21,555 nucleotides of DNA, taken from UBA5486 sp036744795 (lineage in GTDB: Bacteria; Bacillota; UBA4882; UBA10575). The position numbers and the translations under genes are program-made. This document shows, piece by piece, positions 1 to 7,376 of the stretch (its first letter is position 1; the number at the start of each line of letters is the position of its first letter). The DNA lies in NCBI GenBank assembly GCA_036744795.1, contig DAIOHK010000039.1, positions 1-21,555 of the forward strand. The letters are read 5' to 3'. The notes below the pieces were generated by a model. The model did not search any database. It had not been told where the DNA came from and worked only from the letters and a program-made list of their open reading frames with translations.

Positions 1-853
1 GGGGTAATTCTCCCTTCCAATCTTCCCACAACTCGGTTTGGGTACAGCCTAATATTTGCTTATAAACTTGATCATTATTACCCTCTTTTATTACCCCTTT
101 AAGCATCAGGGGAAGTATCTCTTTACCATAGTGTCGGGCAATATAATCTACCAATGACCAAGCCTCAGCATAATGGAGATTTCCTCTTACCTCCGAAATT
201 TGTTCCAAGGAATCAACGGTTTCCCGGAGTACAGCATCCCTAAGGGCCACCTCTCTGAGGGGAAATCTGGTTTCTTCTGGCATATAAAATTCAGCCAGGC
301 CTTCCGCAATCCAGCCTGGGATCCCGGTACTTAACTGGGAAAGTAGATTATTCTTAAATGGGCCCAGAGTAATTAAGTGGGTTATCTCGTGGGTTAGTAC
401 GCCTCGTAAGTCACGAAAAGTTGGTTGTACGATCAATACCAGTCTGTTTGTAAGGATATGGGCTACTCCTTCCGAAGAATCAAAAAGCGGAACACCACTG
501 GCCTGGGAATTCTGGTATTCTTTTCGCGAAGCAAAGAGAATAACACGGTTCTTGCGATAAGGATAAAGCGTATAAAAATTACGAAAATCAGGAAAAACAC
601 GGTCGAATGCTTCCTCTTCAAGAATTTCACGGGTTCGCAAAGCAAGTTCCTCCAACCCCTGATAAAAAAAGATTTCAAAATGGGGAGTCTTAAGAACCCG
701 CCACTGTAAAGGACGGGGAACAGCTTTAACCTGACCAAACCGGTATTCCCCTCCGGTGTTACTCATTTCAACTGCTGACCAGGAGGGGAAGGCCATTACT
801 AGTGAAAAAAAGCATAATAATATTATTATACAAATTCTGTTTAATTTTAACAT
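1..853 (-). CDS. Secreted HExxH zinc peptidase, peptidase MA type (partial, continues past left edge)
   Basis: An open frame on the minus strand starts at ATG 853-851 and runs without a stop to base 1, giving 284 codons. GGGAG at 863-859 is the ribosome binding site. Residues 1-27 look like a signal peptide: a basic start, a hydrophobic core rich in I, L and F, then SWSA before the likely cleavage site. HEITH at residues 155-159 is a zinc-binding HExxH motif. It is followed by GWIAEGLAE at 180-188, whose Glu (184 or 188) is the expected third ligand of a gluzincin. This spacing and the W-x-x-E-G-x-A-E pattern are typical of the peptidase MA family. Proteins of this kind often carry a C-terminal beta-propeller, but that part would lie outside the window. 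It probably acts in the cell envelope; the substrate is unknown. The yabP terminator just upstream means it needs its own promoter, and none stands out. Confidence 0.85.
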   Translation of the reverse strand, partial: MLKLNRICIIILLCFFSLVMAFPSWSAVEMSNTGGEYRFGQVKAVPRPLQWRVLKTPHFEIFFYQGLEELALRTREILEEEAFDRVFPDFRNFYTLYPYRKNRVILFASRKEYQNSQASGVPLFDSSEGVAHILTNRLVLIVQPTFRDLRGVLTHEITHLITLGPFKNNLLSQLSTGIPGWIAEGLAEFYMPEETRFPLREVALRDAVLRETVDSLEQISEVRGNLHYAEAWSLVDYIARHYGKEILPLMLKGVIKEGNNDQVYKQILGCTQTELWEDWKGELP

Positions 854-940
854 TTCTACTCCCTTGTACAATATAGTCCGCTCAAGTTTATATTTATTTC
901 CATGTTATCCATAATGATTCCTGCCGGAACTTTTTAGTTA

Positions 941-963
941 AAAAAAAAGAGGTGATTCCCTCT
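941..963 (-). terminator. Rho-independent terminator after yabP
   Basis: Read on the minus strand, AGAGG (963-959) pairs with CCTCT (952-948) around a six-base loop and is followed by a run of eight or nine T. The hairpin overlaps the stop codon of yabP (964-962). The stem is short, but the T-run is strong. Confidence 0.7.
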
Positions 964-1243
964 ATTTAAAGATTTTTTCAAAAATACCACGGTTTTTTTG
1001 TGCCAGTGATTCCCCACTATAAATTAGGGAATCAACAACCCCGGTCAAGGATAGTTTTCCTTGGTCAAGATTTAATTGAGTCAAATTCAGATTCTGTCCC
1101 CGGATTAGCAAAACCCCTTTTTCAGTTTCAAGGACAACCTCGTCTTGGTCATAACTTCCCACATTGGTAACGCCATCAATAATAAGCCTTTCTCTTCCTG
1201 TTAATGTAAGCTGATGGCTACCTCTGTTCATCCTCTCTTCCAT
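962..1243 (-). CDS. yabP: YabP-family sporulation protein
   Basis: A 93-residue protein of the YabP/YqfC family. Recognisable features are the opening L-T-G-R-E-R-L-I-I-D-G-V, the central E-T-E-K-G-V-L-L-I-R-G-Q-N-L segment (about residues 40-53) and the closing G-V-V-D-S-L-I-Y-S-G. Its length matches the family (about 90-100 aa), and it resembles YabP more than YqfC. In Bacillus, yabP is a mother-cell sporulation gene in a cluster with mazG (yabN). Here it also lies downstream of mazG, separated by the spoIID-like gene. The start is ATG 1243-1241 with GAGGTGG just upstream. The usual companion yabQ is absent from this window. Confidence 0.85.
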   Translation of the reverse strand: MEERMNRGSHQLTLTGRERLIIDGVTNVGSYDQDEVVLETEKGVLLIRGQNLNLTQLNLDQGKLSLTGVVDSLIYSGESLAQKNRGIFEKIFK

Positions 1244-1328
1244 GCCACCACCTCATCACTTTTTTCTCTCCAATTATCATATGTTTTAACAAAGACATTT
1301 GGACCAGTTAGTAATGGTGGTGTAAATC

Positions 1329-2300
1329 TTACCATACTTCCTTAATGGTAATTTCCGGATAGTAGTGTTTGATGATCTCTTCGGCGTTTTTTCCTTCTTT
1401 AGCTAAAGCGTAAGAACCCCATTGGCAAAGTCCAACTCCATGGCCAAACCCCCGGCCGGAAATCTCAACACCATTTGTTTGGTTATTTATATCTGTAATC
1501 CAGATTGAGCGCATTTTCTCCGGATTAATGGCAATTCTAAAATCCGCCCCCTCAACTTTTGTCTGACCTTTATTCCCTACAAACTTAAGCATTGTTGCCC
1601 GAAATGAATTCTTACTTCTTTCTGCAACTTCCATCCGTGACACTTGTCCAATGTTTTGTCCTAATGTCCCTAGTGCCTTAGCTAATTCTTCACCTGTAAA
1701 CTTATTCTTCCAGAATAACTCTTCTTTAGGAATTACCTCTTGTTCAGGACAAGAAACTGAACGCATATATGATGGTTCCGACTCTTTATAAGCTAATCCT
1801 TCCTTGGCCAATGCTGTCTTCCCCCCGCAGCTTGCCGAAAACCATCCCTTTACATACTTACCCTGATAGGTCATGACTTTTCCCTCGGTCATCTTTACCG
1901 CCTGCCGGATAAGCGGGGTGATTGCCGAAGCATTATAGGCTTGAGCCTCTTTTTCATCAGTAGAAATATCGGTATTATGCAGTTCTCTGGTGCCCCCACG
2001 GGCTAAAAAATCCATAGTAAAGGTTCTAGCAACAATAGCTTGAGCTGCATAAGCCTGAAGAGGCCAATCTGGTCTCATTTCACCCGCAACCACTCCTAGA
2101 AGGTATTCTTCAATTGGCATTGTTTTTTTAGTCTTTGATTCGTGGAAATAGACTGTCAGTTTAGGTTGTTTTTTTAATCTCTGGGCAAGATCAGTAAACC
2201 CTTCCTGTCTAGAGTCAGGACAACCGATAAAAATTGTTACTGCTGATATTAAGACAACTACTAATAAAAGTACTCCCCACCGATGACGGGTAATCCTCAT
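1329..2300 (-). CDS. spoIID: SpoIID/LytB-type lytic transglycosylase
   Basis: A 323-residue protein with an N-terminal hydrophobic segment (residues 9-26) that is either a membrane anchor or a signal. FIGC at 24-27 is a poor lipobox, so a lipoprotein is possible but not convincing. The SpoIID domain follows: EEYLLGVVAGEM (64-75), in which Glu74 corresponds to the catalytic Glu of SpoIID, then A-A-Q-A-I-V-A-R-T-F. The C-terminal GRGFGHGVGLCQWGS stretch is the family's hallmark. SpoIID cleaves glycan strands of peptidoglycan and drives engulfment together with SpoIIP and SpoIIM. Two cysteines (in ASCGG and VSCPEQ) occupy the region where some homologues bind zinc or form a disulfide. Start ATG 2300-2298 has AAGGGGGG upstream. 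It lies between mazG and yabP in one direction. Whether it is the main engulfment enzyme or a paralogue cannot be decided from one window. Confidence 0.85.
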   Translation of the reverse strand: MRITRHRWGVLLLVVVLISAVTIFIGCPDSRQEGFTDLAQRLKKQPKLTVYFHESKTKKTMPIEEYLLGVVAGEMRPDWPLQAYAAQAIVARTFTMDFLARGGTRELHNTDISTDEKEAQAYNASAITPLIRQAVKMTEGKVMTYQGKYVKGWFSASCGGKTALAKEGLAYKESEPSYMRSVSCPEQEVIPKEELFWKNKFTGEELAKALGTLGQNIGQVSRMEVAERSKNSFRATMLKFVGNKGQTKVEGADFRIAINPEKMRSIWITDINNQTNGVEISGRGFGHGVGLCQWGSYALAKEGKNAEEIIKHYYPEITIKEVW

Positions 2301-2366
2301 TAATTAATCCCCCCTTCTCCAGTAATCTTAATTCTAGATTTAACCTAATTAGAGGGGAATTATTCA

Positions 2367-3167
2367 TCAGTTTTCCTTGCTCTTTTCCCATAACTCATCC
2401 ATTTGCGTAAGGGTCAAATCTGCAAGTACCTCTCCATGAGCGGCTGCACTTTGTTCCATTTTTCGAAATCGATCATAAAACTTATCTACACTTCGGTTCA
2501 GAGCAATCTCCGGCCTGGCACCTAAAAATCTCGCCAGATTTACCAGTGAAAAGAGTAAATCTCCAAATTCCTCTTCCATTTTACGGTATAAACTCTCATC
2601 TTTATTTTTCTGCTCATAGGCCATCCTTGCTTCAACCAGTTCTTCCGCCTCTTCTTTAACTTTCTGCAGTGGTCCATTTATCTCATCCCAGTCGAAACCA
2701 AGATGTGAGGCTTTGATTTGAATTTTCTCCGCCCGCATTAATGCCGGAAGGTTTACCGGGATCCCATCAAGAGCAGAAATAGGTTTTTCTTCTTTTTCCG
2801 CAGCCTTTATCTTTTCCCAATTCTTTAGTACATCTTTTACGCCTTCTACTTCAGTACTGGCAAAGACATGTGGATGACGGCGGATAAGTTTTTCATTGAG
2901 TTCTCTAATTACATCAACCAGTGTAAACTGTTCTCTTTCCTTAGCAATCTGAGTATGAAAAACCACCTGCAAAAGAAGATCCCCCAGTTCCTCCCGGAGA
3001 TGCTCCGGAGAACCCTCGTCTATTGCTTCCAACACTTCATAGGCTTCCTCCAATAAGTATGGTCTTAAGCTAATCGGAGTCTGTTCCCGATCCCACGGGC
3101 AACCATTCTCACCCCGTAGATGCTCCATAATCTCTTCCAATTTTTTTAATTCATGGCTGCTACTCAC
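2367..3167 (-). CDS. mazG: MazG-type nucleoside triphosphate pyrophosphohydrolase
   Basis: A 266-residue protein with two tandem MazG domains, the usual full-length arrangement. The first has NGCPWDREQT (21-30), L-E-E-A-Y-E-V-L-E (39-47) and R-E-E-L-G-D (58-63), which supply the Mg-binding E-E...E-x-x-D residues. The second repeats this as K-E-E-A-E-E-L and E-E-F-G-D-L-L. MazG hydrolyses (d)NTPs to monophosphate and pyrophosphate and helps clean the nucleotide pool. It lacks the N-terminal methylase-like domain of Bacillus YabN. The start is GTG 3167-3165 with AGGAG about 11 bases upstream. It heads the minus-strand group mazG, spoIID-like, yabP and is divergent from yyaC. Confidence 0.93.
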   Translation of the reverse strand: MSSSHELKKLEEIMEHLRGENGCPWDREQTPISLRPYLLEEAYEVLEAIDEGSPEHLREELGDLLLQVVFHTQIAKEREQFTLVDVIRELNEKLIRRHPHVFASTEVEGVKDVLKNWEKIKAAEKEEKPISALDGIPVNLPALMRAEKIQIKASHLGFDWDEINGPLQKVKEEAEELVEARMAYEQKNKDESLYRKMEEEFGDLLFSLVNLARFLGARPEIALNRSVDKFYDRFRKMEQSAAAHGEVLADLTLTQMDELWEKSKEN

Positions 3168-3282
3168 CGCTTTTTTCTCTCCTTTTGTATAAACTAGTAA
3201 AATTTATTAACCTAATCATCGTTTTTCTCCCGGTAAAAGTCAAGCCGCTTATTTAGATATAGATTCACTAAAAAAGATTCTA

Positions 3283-3313
3283 TGTATACCTTCATCTCAA
3301 GCTGCATAAAATA
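3283..3313 (+). promoter_or_regulatory. Possible forespore sigma factor promoter for yyaC
   Basis: TGTATA (3283-3288) and CATAAAATA (3305-3313), 16 bases apart, loosely resemble the -35 and -10 elements used by SigF/SigG. The match is imperfect, and the main support is that yyaC-type genes are sporulation genes. Confidence 0.25.
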
Positions 3314-3349
3314 CAATGTGTTTATTGTAATAGAAAGGTGGAAGGTATC

Positions 3350-3991
3350 TTGTGGTTTGCTTTTCCCCGAAGAACTTCTGAACCTAATCCTTTAACCCCC
3401 TATCGAATACATACTAATAATATAAAAGCTAGCCGCTTATTAAGCCTAAATCTTAAGGCGTTTTTACTTCGGTTGTTCGAAAAAGATTCTTCTTTGATAA
3501 TACTCTGTATCGGAACGGATCGTTCAACCGGAGATAGCTTAGGTCCATTAGTTGGGAGCAAAATTATAGACAAACTTCCTTCTCCTGCTACTGTTTACGG
3601 AACTCTCGACCATCCAATCCATGCGGTAAATCTTGAGGAAACTATCAATGAGATTAATAATAAATTTAAAAATCCTTTTATTATTGCTATTGACGCCTGT
3701 CTTGGCAAAAGCGAAAGCATAGGGTATATCAGTATCAAACCAGGAGCGCTACAGCCGGGAAGTGGTGTTAACAAGGATCTCCCGCAGGTTGGTAAATTAC
3801 ACATCATTGGTGTAGTTAATGTAGGTGGATTTATGGAGTATTTAGTACTCCAGAATACTCGTTTGAGTCTAGTTATGCAAATGGCAGATGTAATCAGCAG
3901 CAGTTTAATCCAGAGTTGTCAGGACTTTTTTGCTCTACCCAAGTCCCTGGAAGAAGAAGGGATCGAATTCTCCCCTCTCCATTCTGACTAA
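3350..3991 (+). CDS. yyaC: YyaC-family sporulation protein (DUF1256)
   Basis: A 213-residue protein with the YyaC core: C-I-G-T-D-R-S-T-G-D-S-L-G-P-L-V-G, then G-T-L-D-H-P-I-H-A-V-N-L, I-A-I-D-A-C-L-G and a G-V-V-N-V-G-G-F-M-E-Y segment. The family is conserved in spore formers and is structurally related to the germination/hydrogenase maturation protease fold; its biochemical role is unclear. I place the start at TTG 3350, because AAAGGTGG lies eight bases upstream. A GTG at 3338 gives four more residues but has no well-placed ribosome binding site. The N-terminal 35 residues are not part of the family core. It stands alone and converges on the ROK kinase. Confidence 0.87.
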   Translation: MWFAFPRRTSEPNPLTPYRIHTNNIKASRLLSLNLKAFLLRLFEKDSSLIILCIGTDRSTGDSLGPLVGSKIIDKLPSPATVYGTLDHPIHAVNLEETINEINNKFKNPFIIAIDACLGKSESIGYISIKPGALQPGSGVNKDLPQVGKLHIIGVVNVGGFMEYLVLQNTRLSLVMQMADVISSSLIQSCQDFFALPKSLEEEGIEFSPLHSD

Positions 3992-4014
3992 AATGCTTTT
4001 CTATCACTTTTTAT

Positions 4015-4047
4015 AAAAAACCGGAGGCAGTAGCCTCACGGTTTTTT
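4015..4047. terminator. Bidirectional terminator between yyaC and the ROK kinase
   Basis: AAAAAACCG GAGGC (4015-4028) pairs with GCCTC CGGTTTTTT (4033-4047, one bulged A at 4038) around AGTA. Its A/T flanks let it end transcription from both sides. It overlaps the last codons of the kinase gene. Confidence 0.9.
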
Positions 4048-5028
4048 ATCTTTTTTAACTAATCTACTTAACTGTTTCGGAGCAAAGCCAAGGAGGGCTG
4101 CACCTATAATCCCGGCATCATTGCCCAATAATGCAGTACGTAACTTTGTTTTAGGAATCTCTTCTTTGCTGTAAATCTCCTGGTTAACCCTTTCCTGCAG
4201 TAAATTTAGTAAATAGTCACCCTGTTTAGAGACTCCTCCCCCCACCACTAAAATCTCTGGCTGGAAGATATTTATGATATTTGACACCCCTTCTGCTAAG
4301 TAACCTATATACTCCTGGACTACCTTATTTGCTATTGGATCACCTTGTTTTACGGCATCAAAGGGAGTTTTTGCGGTTATTTGTGTAAGTTCACCATTAA
4401 CTAATGTAAAAAGGAGGGAGTCATGATTTTTACTGGCAGCTTCCTGTGCTAGTTCTATTAAAGCCGTTGCCGAGGCATAGGCCTCCCAGCAACCCTTTCG
4501 ACCACAAGTACATTCCCTACCATCGGAGAGAATAACCATATGTCCTAATTCAGCTCCCGCATTATTAAAACCACTGTAAATCTCATTATTTAAAATAATC
4601 CCGCCACCGATGCCAGTACCTAAGGTAATGGTTACTGAGTATTTAACACCCCCAGCTGCTCCCAGCAAACCCTCAGCTAAAGCGGCACAATTAGCATCGT
4701 TATTAAGATAAACCGGAACTGGAATCTGTTTTTGTATCACTTTTCTAATTGGTGCATTTCTAAACCCCAGGTTATTATTGTAAATTATTATTCCCTCTTT
4801 AAGATCAGGAGAACCGGGGGAACCCACACCTATACTCTGTAAGTCCTGAAGCTTAATCCCTGCTTCCTCCAGCAATCTCTGAGAAAGCTTTGCCATATCC
4901 TCCATAATCTCTTGTTGATTCCGCTTTTTTTGTGTGGGAATACTCTCTTTGTAAATTATCTGTCCGTCTTCATCCACAATCCCGGCGGCGATGTTAGTAC
5001 CTCCTAAATCAATGCCAATATAATACAT
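4036..5028 (-). CDS. glcK: ROK-family sugar kinase (probable glucokinase)
   Basis: A 330-residue cytoplasmic kinase. The N-terminus has the ATP phosphate-binding motif G-I-D-L-G-G-T-N. L-N-N-D-A-N-C-A-A-L carries the likely catalytic Asp, and G-T-G-I-G-G-G-I forms the second phosphate loop. E-L-G-H and C-T-C-G-R-K-G-C-W-E form the ROK zinc site (His plus three Cys). ROK kinases of this length in Firmicutes mostly phosphorylate glucose. I see no DNA-binding helix-turn-helix, which argues against a ROK repressor. I use ATG 5028-5026, because GGAG lies eight bases upstream; a GTG at 5037 overlaps that site. It has no operon partner here. The nearest upstream gene is msmX, behind a terminator and 540 bases of non-coding DNA. 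Confidence 0.87.
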   Translation of the reverse strand: MYYIGIDLGGTNIAAGIVDEDGQIIYKESIPTQKKRNQQEIMEDMAKLSQRLLEEAGIKLQDLQSIGVGSPGSPDLKEGIIIYNNNLGFRNAPIRKVIQKQIPVPVYLNNDANCAALAEGLLGAAGGVKYSVTITLGTGIGGGIILNNEIYSGFNNAGAELGHMVILSDGRECTCGRKGCWEAYASATALIELAQEAASKNHDSLLFTLVNGELTQITAKTPFDAVKQGDPIANKVVQEYIGYLAEGVSNIINIFQPEILVVGGGVSKQGDYLLNLLQERVNQEIYSKEEIPKTKLRTALLGNDAGIIGAALLGFAPKQLSRLVKKDKKP

Positions 5029-5216
5029 AACCTTCACTCCCTATCTCGATACTTGTGGATCCCGTGAAAACTAGCCTAATCCTTCTCTGTTCGCCTTTTC
5101 TAGTTTTCAGCTGCAAAGGTCTTATCCAACTAGCGCGATGAGCCATGAGTATCAAGATCATTATGCAATTTTCTCTGTTTACAATTCGTCATTTACCTTA
5201 AAGTTCCTGTTTATAC

Positions 5217-5262
5217 TTTAAGGAATTGCCTAATTGATTGATTTAAGTTTTAGCCACATATC
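5217..5262 (+). repeat. Dispersed ~45-bp repeat, copy A
   Basis: Begins TTTAAGGAATTGCCTAATTG and ends AGCCACATATC. It shares both its start and its CCACA-type end with the copies at 7270, 8658 and 17360. Confidence 0.6.
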
Positions 5263-5276
5263 TGTAGTTCTGTAGT

Positions 5277-5372
5277 TCTGAATTCGTGACTTATTGATAT
5301 CCATACCATAGGAAACGCTAGCGCAATCTTTCACGATTTCCTATGGTGTCTTATAGATGCCACAAATTCAGA
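5277..5372. repeat. Long imperfect inverted repeat
   Basis: An inner perfect 11-bp stem pairs ACCATAGGAAA (5305-5315) with TTTCCTATGGT (5337-5347). An outer stem pairs TCTGAATTCGTG (5277-5288) with CACAAATTCAGA (5361-5372) with one mismatch. The segments between the two stems do not pair well. There is no T-run, so it does not look like a terminator. Confidence 0.65.
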
Positions 5373-5521
5373 TTAATATATTGATAGTTCCACTAAGAAT
5401 CATCTGCCAATATATTTCATTTGTGAGAGGTATCTTCGTCAATTAATATAATCTCCTGAATTATAGTCAAGCGGTTTATTGTGGTTAACGGATGCTAAAG
5501 TTTATACACTTCATTTAAATA

Positions 5522-5553
5522 AAAAATCTCCCACCAGACGATGGGAGATTTTT
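5522..5553 (-). terminator. Terminator after msmX
   Basis: AAAAATCTCCCA (5522-5533) and TGGGAGATTTTT (5542-5553) form a perfect 12-bp stem with an eight-base loop. On the minus strand it is followed by further T and A, 20 bases after the msmX stop. Confidence 0.92.
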
Positions 5554-5572
5554 GCAAGCTTTTAAAATTGTC

Positions 5573-6676
5573 TTAAGGAATAGCTTTTTCGGTCTCTTTA
5601 TCAAAGAGATGCATTTTCTGTGTATTAAAGACGAGCTTATGATCAGAACCATCTTCTGCTCTGGTATGGGCATCAACTCTAGCTGTAAAACTGTGTTCAC
5701 CATTAGATACCCAAAGATAAGTTTCGGAACCAATCAATTCGCTGACATCAACAGATGCAACAACTACGTCTTCTTCCTTAGCATCAGGAGTATCATCTAA
5801 TTCACTGATATTCTCCGGACGAATACCAAAGATAACTTCTTTGTCAACATACATATCAGCAGTCTTGAACTTGCCTTCCGGTACATAAAGCTTAAAGGTT
5901 TCCATATCCACACACAATCTACCGTTTTCTTTTCTGAGTACACCTTCCATAAAGTTCATAGGTGGTGTCCCAATAAAGCCAGCAACAAAGACGTTGTTAG
6001 GATTATCATAGATCTCTAACGGTCTGCCAACTTGCTGAATAACGCCATCTTTCATAACAACAATCCGGTCACCCATGGTCATAGCTTCGACCTGGTCATG
6101 CGTAACATAGATAATCGTGGTTTGTAACCGGTTGTGAAGTTTCTGCAGCTCGGCTCTCATCTGTACTCTCAATTTAGCATCAAGGTTTGAGAGCGGTTCA
6201 TCCATGAGGAAGACCTTAGGCTCACGAACAATGGCTCGTCCTAAAGCCACACGTTGCCTTTGACCACCGGAGAGAGCCTTTGGTTTCCGGTCGAGAAGAT
6301 TCTCAATACCTAGAATTCTAGCAGCTTCTTTTACCCGCCGGTCGATTTCCGCTTTAGGGAATTTTCTTAGTTTCAAACCAAAAGCCATATTGTTGTAAAC
6401 ATCCATATGAGGATAGAGAGCATAGTTCTGGAAAACCATAGCGATATCCCGATCTTTTGGAGCAACATCATTAACAACAGTTTCTCCAATATAGATACTT
6501 CCGGAACTAATCTCTTCCAATCCAGCTACACATCGTAAAGAGGTAGTTTTTCCACAGCCAGAAGGACCTACGAAAACAATAAATTCTTTGTCTTTAATCT
6601 CAAGGTTAACATCATTAACAGCTACTACCCCATTAGGGAACTTCTTGTAAACATGTTCAAATACTACTTTTGCCAA
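5573..6676 (-). CDS. msmX: MsmX/UgpC-type ATPase for sugar ABC importers
   Basis: A 367-residue ABC ATPase. It has Walker A G-P-S-G-C-G-K-T (37-44), Q-loop Gln83, signature L-S-G-G-Q (135-139), Walker B V-F-L-M-D-E (155-160) and H-loop T-H-D, then a C-terminal regulatory (TOBE-type) region from about residue 235. Sequence and length fit the CUT1 sugar-importer ATPases (MsmX, MalK, UgpC). No permease or binding protein lies beside it. That matches MsmX, a stand-alone ATPase that energises several importers encoded elsewhere. The start is TTG 6676-6674 with AGGAGG eight bases upstream; no ATG is available there. It has its own terminator. Confidence 0.93.
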   Translation of the reverse strand: MAKVVFEHVYKKFPNGVVAVNDVNLEIKDKEFIVFVGPSGCGKTTSLRCVAGLEEISSGSIYIGETVVNDVAPKDRDIAMVFQNYALYPHMDVYNNMAFGLKLRKFPKAEIDRRVKEAARILGIENLLDRKPKALSGGQRQRVALGRAIVREPKVFLMDEPLSNLDAKLRVQMRAELQKLHNRLQTTIIYVTHDQVEAMTMGDRIVVMKDGVIQQVGRPLEIYDNPNNVFVAGFIGTPPMNFMEGVLRKENGRLCVDMETFKLYVPEGKFKTADMYVDKEVIFGIRPENISELDDTPDAKEEDVVVASVDVSELIGSETYLWVSNGEHSFTARVDAHTRAEDGSDHKLVFNTQKMHLFDKETEKAIP

Positions 6677-6941
6677 TGTTTTTACCTCCTAATATCTTAA
6701 TAACTGATGTCCAATTACTAGTCTATAGTAATATTCCTGGAACCAAACGGAGTAAACTTTCACCTCCCCGTGACCAGGCCCGATCTACTTATTTTTGACT
6801 CTATTTAAAGTTGAAAAGGGAGATACTGGTCAATTCAAATTTGTAACTAGAGTTTCTTGCTTTTGTTTGTTTATATTCGACATAAAGCTGAATTTTCCTG
6901 CCATAAAATTTCCGCTTTCTGTATCAAACCATTTAAACCAG

Positions 6942-6980
6942 TTAAGGAATTACATAATTAATTATTTAAGACTCAACCAT
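6942..6980 (+). repeat. Dispersed repeat, copy B
   Basis: TTAAGGAATTACATAATT followed by an A/T-rich stretch and CAACCATA, a weakened form of the CCACAATA end. It faces copy C. Confidence 0.55.
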
Positions 6981-7269
6981 AAAAAATTGATAGCCTTTTT
7001 TGGTATTGTCCAACAATATATTCTGATTAAAGGGGTGTCGAGACAGTCTCCACGACTTAAAATCGATTGCTTATATTATTTAATTTTTACAATTCTCTTC
7101 AGTCTATAAATCCTATGCAATAATCTTTGAGAATAGTATGTAACAGTTAAATATATGAGAGAATCTCATGATTTTCTTAAGATTTATTTCACCATAATAT
7201 ATAGTGTTTGATTTTAATTCGAAAAAATCACCTAATTTCATTTAGACAATTCCTAGTAAGAAAGATCAG

Positions 7270-7312
7270 TATTGTGGTCAAATTTAAATCAGCCAATTAT
7301 GCAATTCCTTAA
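7270..7312 (-). repeat. Dispersed repeat, copy C
   Basis: Read on the minus strand it begins TTAAGGAATTGCATAATT and ends CCACAATA. It is inverted relative to copy B, 290 bases away, and lies just beyond the barrel gene terminator. Confidence 0.65.
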
Positions 7313-7320
7313 TACTTAAT

Positions 7321-7358
7321 ATAAGAACAGACCCAGGTATCCCCGGGTCTGTTCTTAT
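7321..7358 (-). terminator. Terminator after the beta-barrel gene
   Basis: ATAAGAACAGACCC (7321-7334) pairs perfectly with GGGTCTGTTCTTAT (7345-7358). The 14-bp stem lies 19 bases past the stop codon. The T-run on the minus strand is poor, but the stem is strong. Confidence 0.8.
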
Positions 7359-7376
7359 TATTCTTTTTATTTTGAA

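Larger units (their letters stand above)
5029..5521. other. Non-coding stretch between ROK kinase and msmX
   Basis: No convincing gene in about 490 bases. It holds one copy of the dispersed repeat (5217-5262), a long imperfect inverted repeat (5277-5372) and a likely degraded, inverted repeat end (about 5475-5520, beginning with TATTGTGGTTAAC). TGAATTATAGTCAA at 5457-5470 recurs at 12172-12185. No riboswitch family was recognised in front of the kinase. Confidence 0.6.
6677..7320. other. Non-coding stretch between msmX and the barrel gene
   Basis: About 640 bases with no credible gene. Near msmX there is a ribosome-binding-like CGGGGAGGTGAAAG on the minus strand (6770-6757) without a matching gene. 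Two repeat copies face each other at 6942-6980 and 7270-7312. Between them are a small perfect hairpin ATGAGA-GAA-TCTCAT (7155-7169) and TATTCTGATTAAAGGGGTG (7019-7037), which recurs with one change at 12129-12147. Confidence 0.6.

Noticed and set aside
425..738. Frames of about 90 codons on both strands near the left edge
   Set aside because: They lie in other frames of the partial HExxH peptidase, which has clear motifs.
5029..5572. Riboswitch or T-box in front of the ROK kinase
   Set aside because: No conserved riboswitch core or T-box sequence could be found; only repeats and an inverted repeat are present.
6795..7109. 104-codon frame on the plus strand
   Set aside because: It runs through a copy of the dispersed repeat, starts at TTG without a ribosome site, and its composition is that of A/T-rich non-coding DNA.
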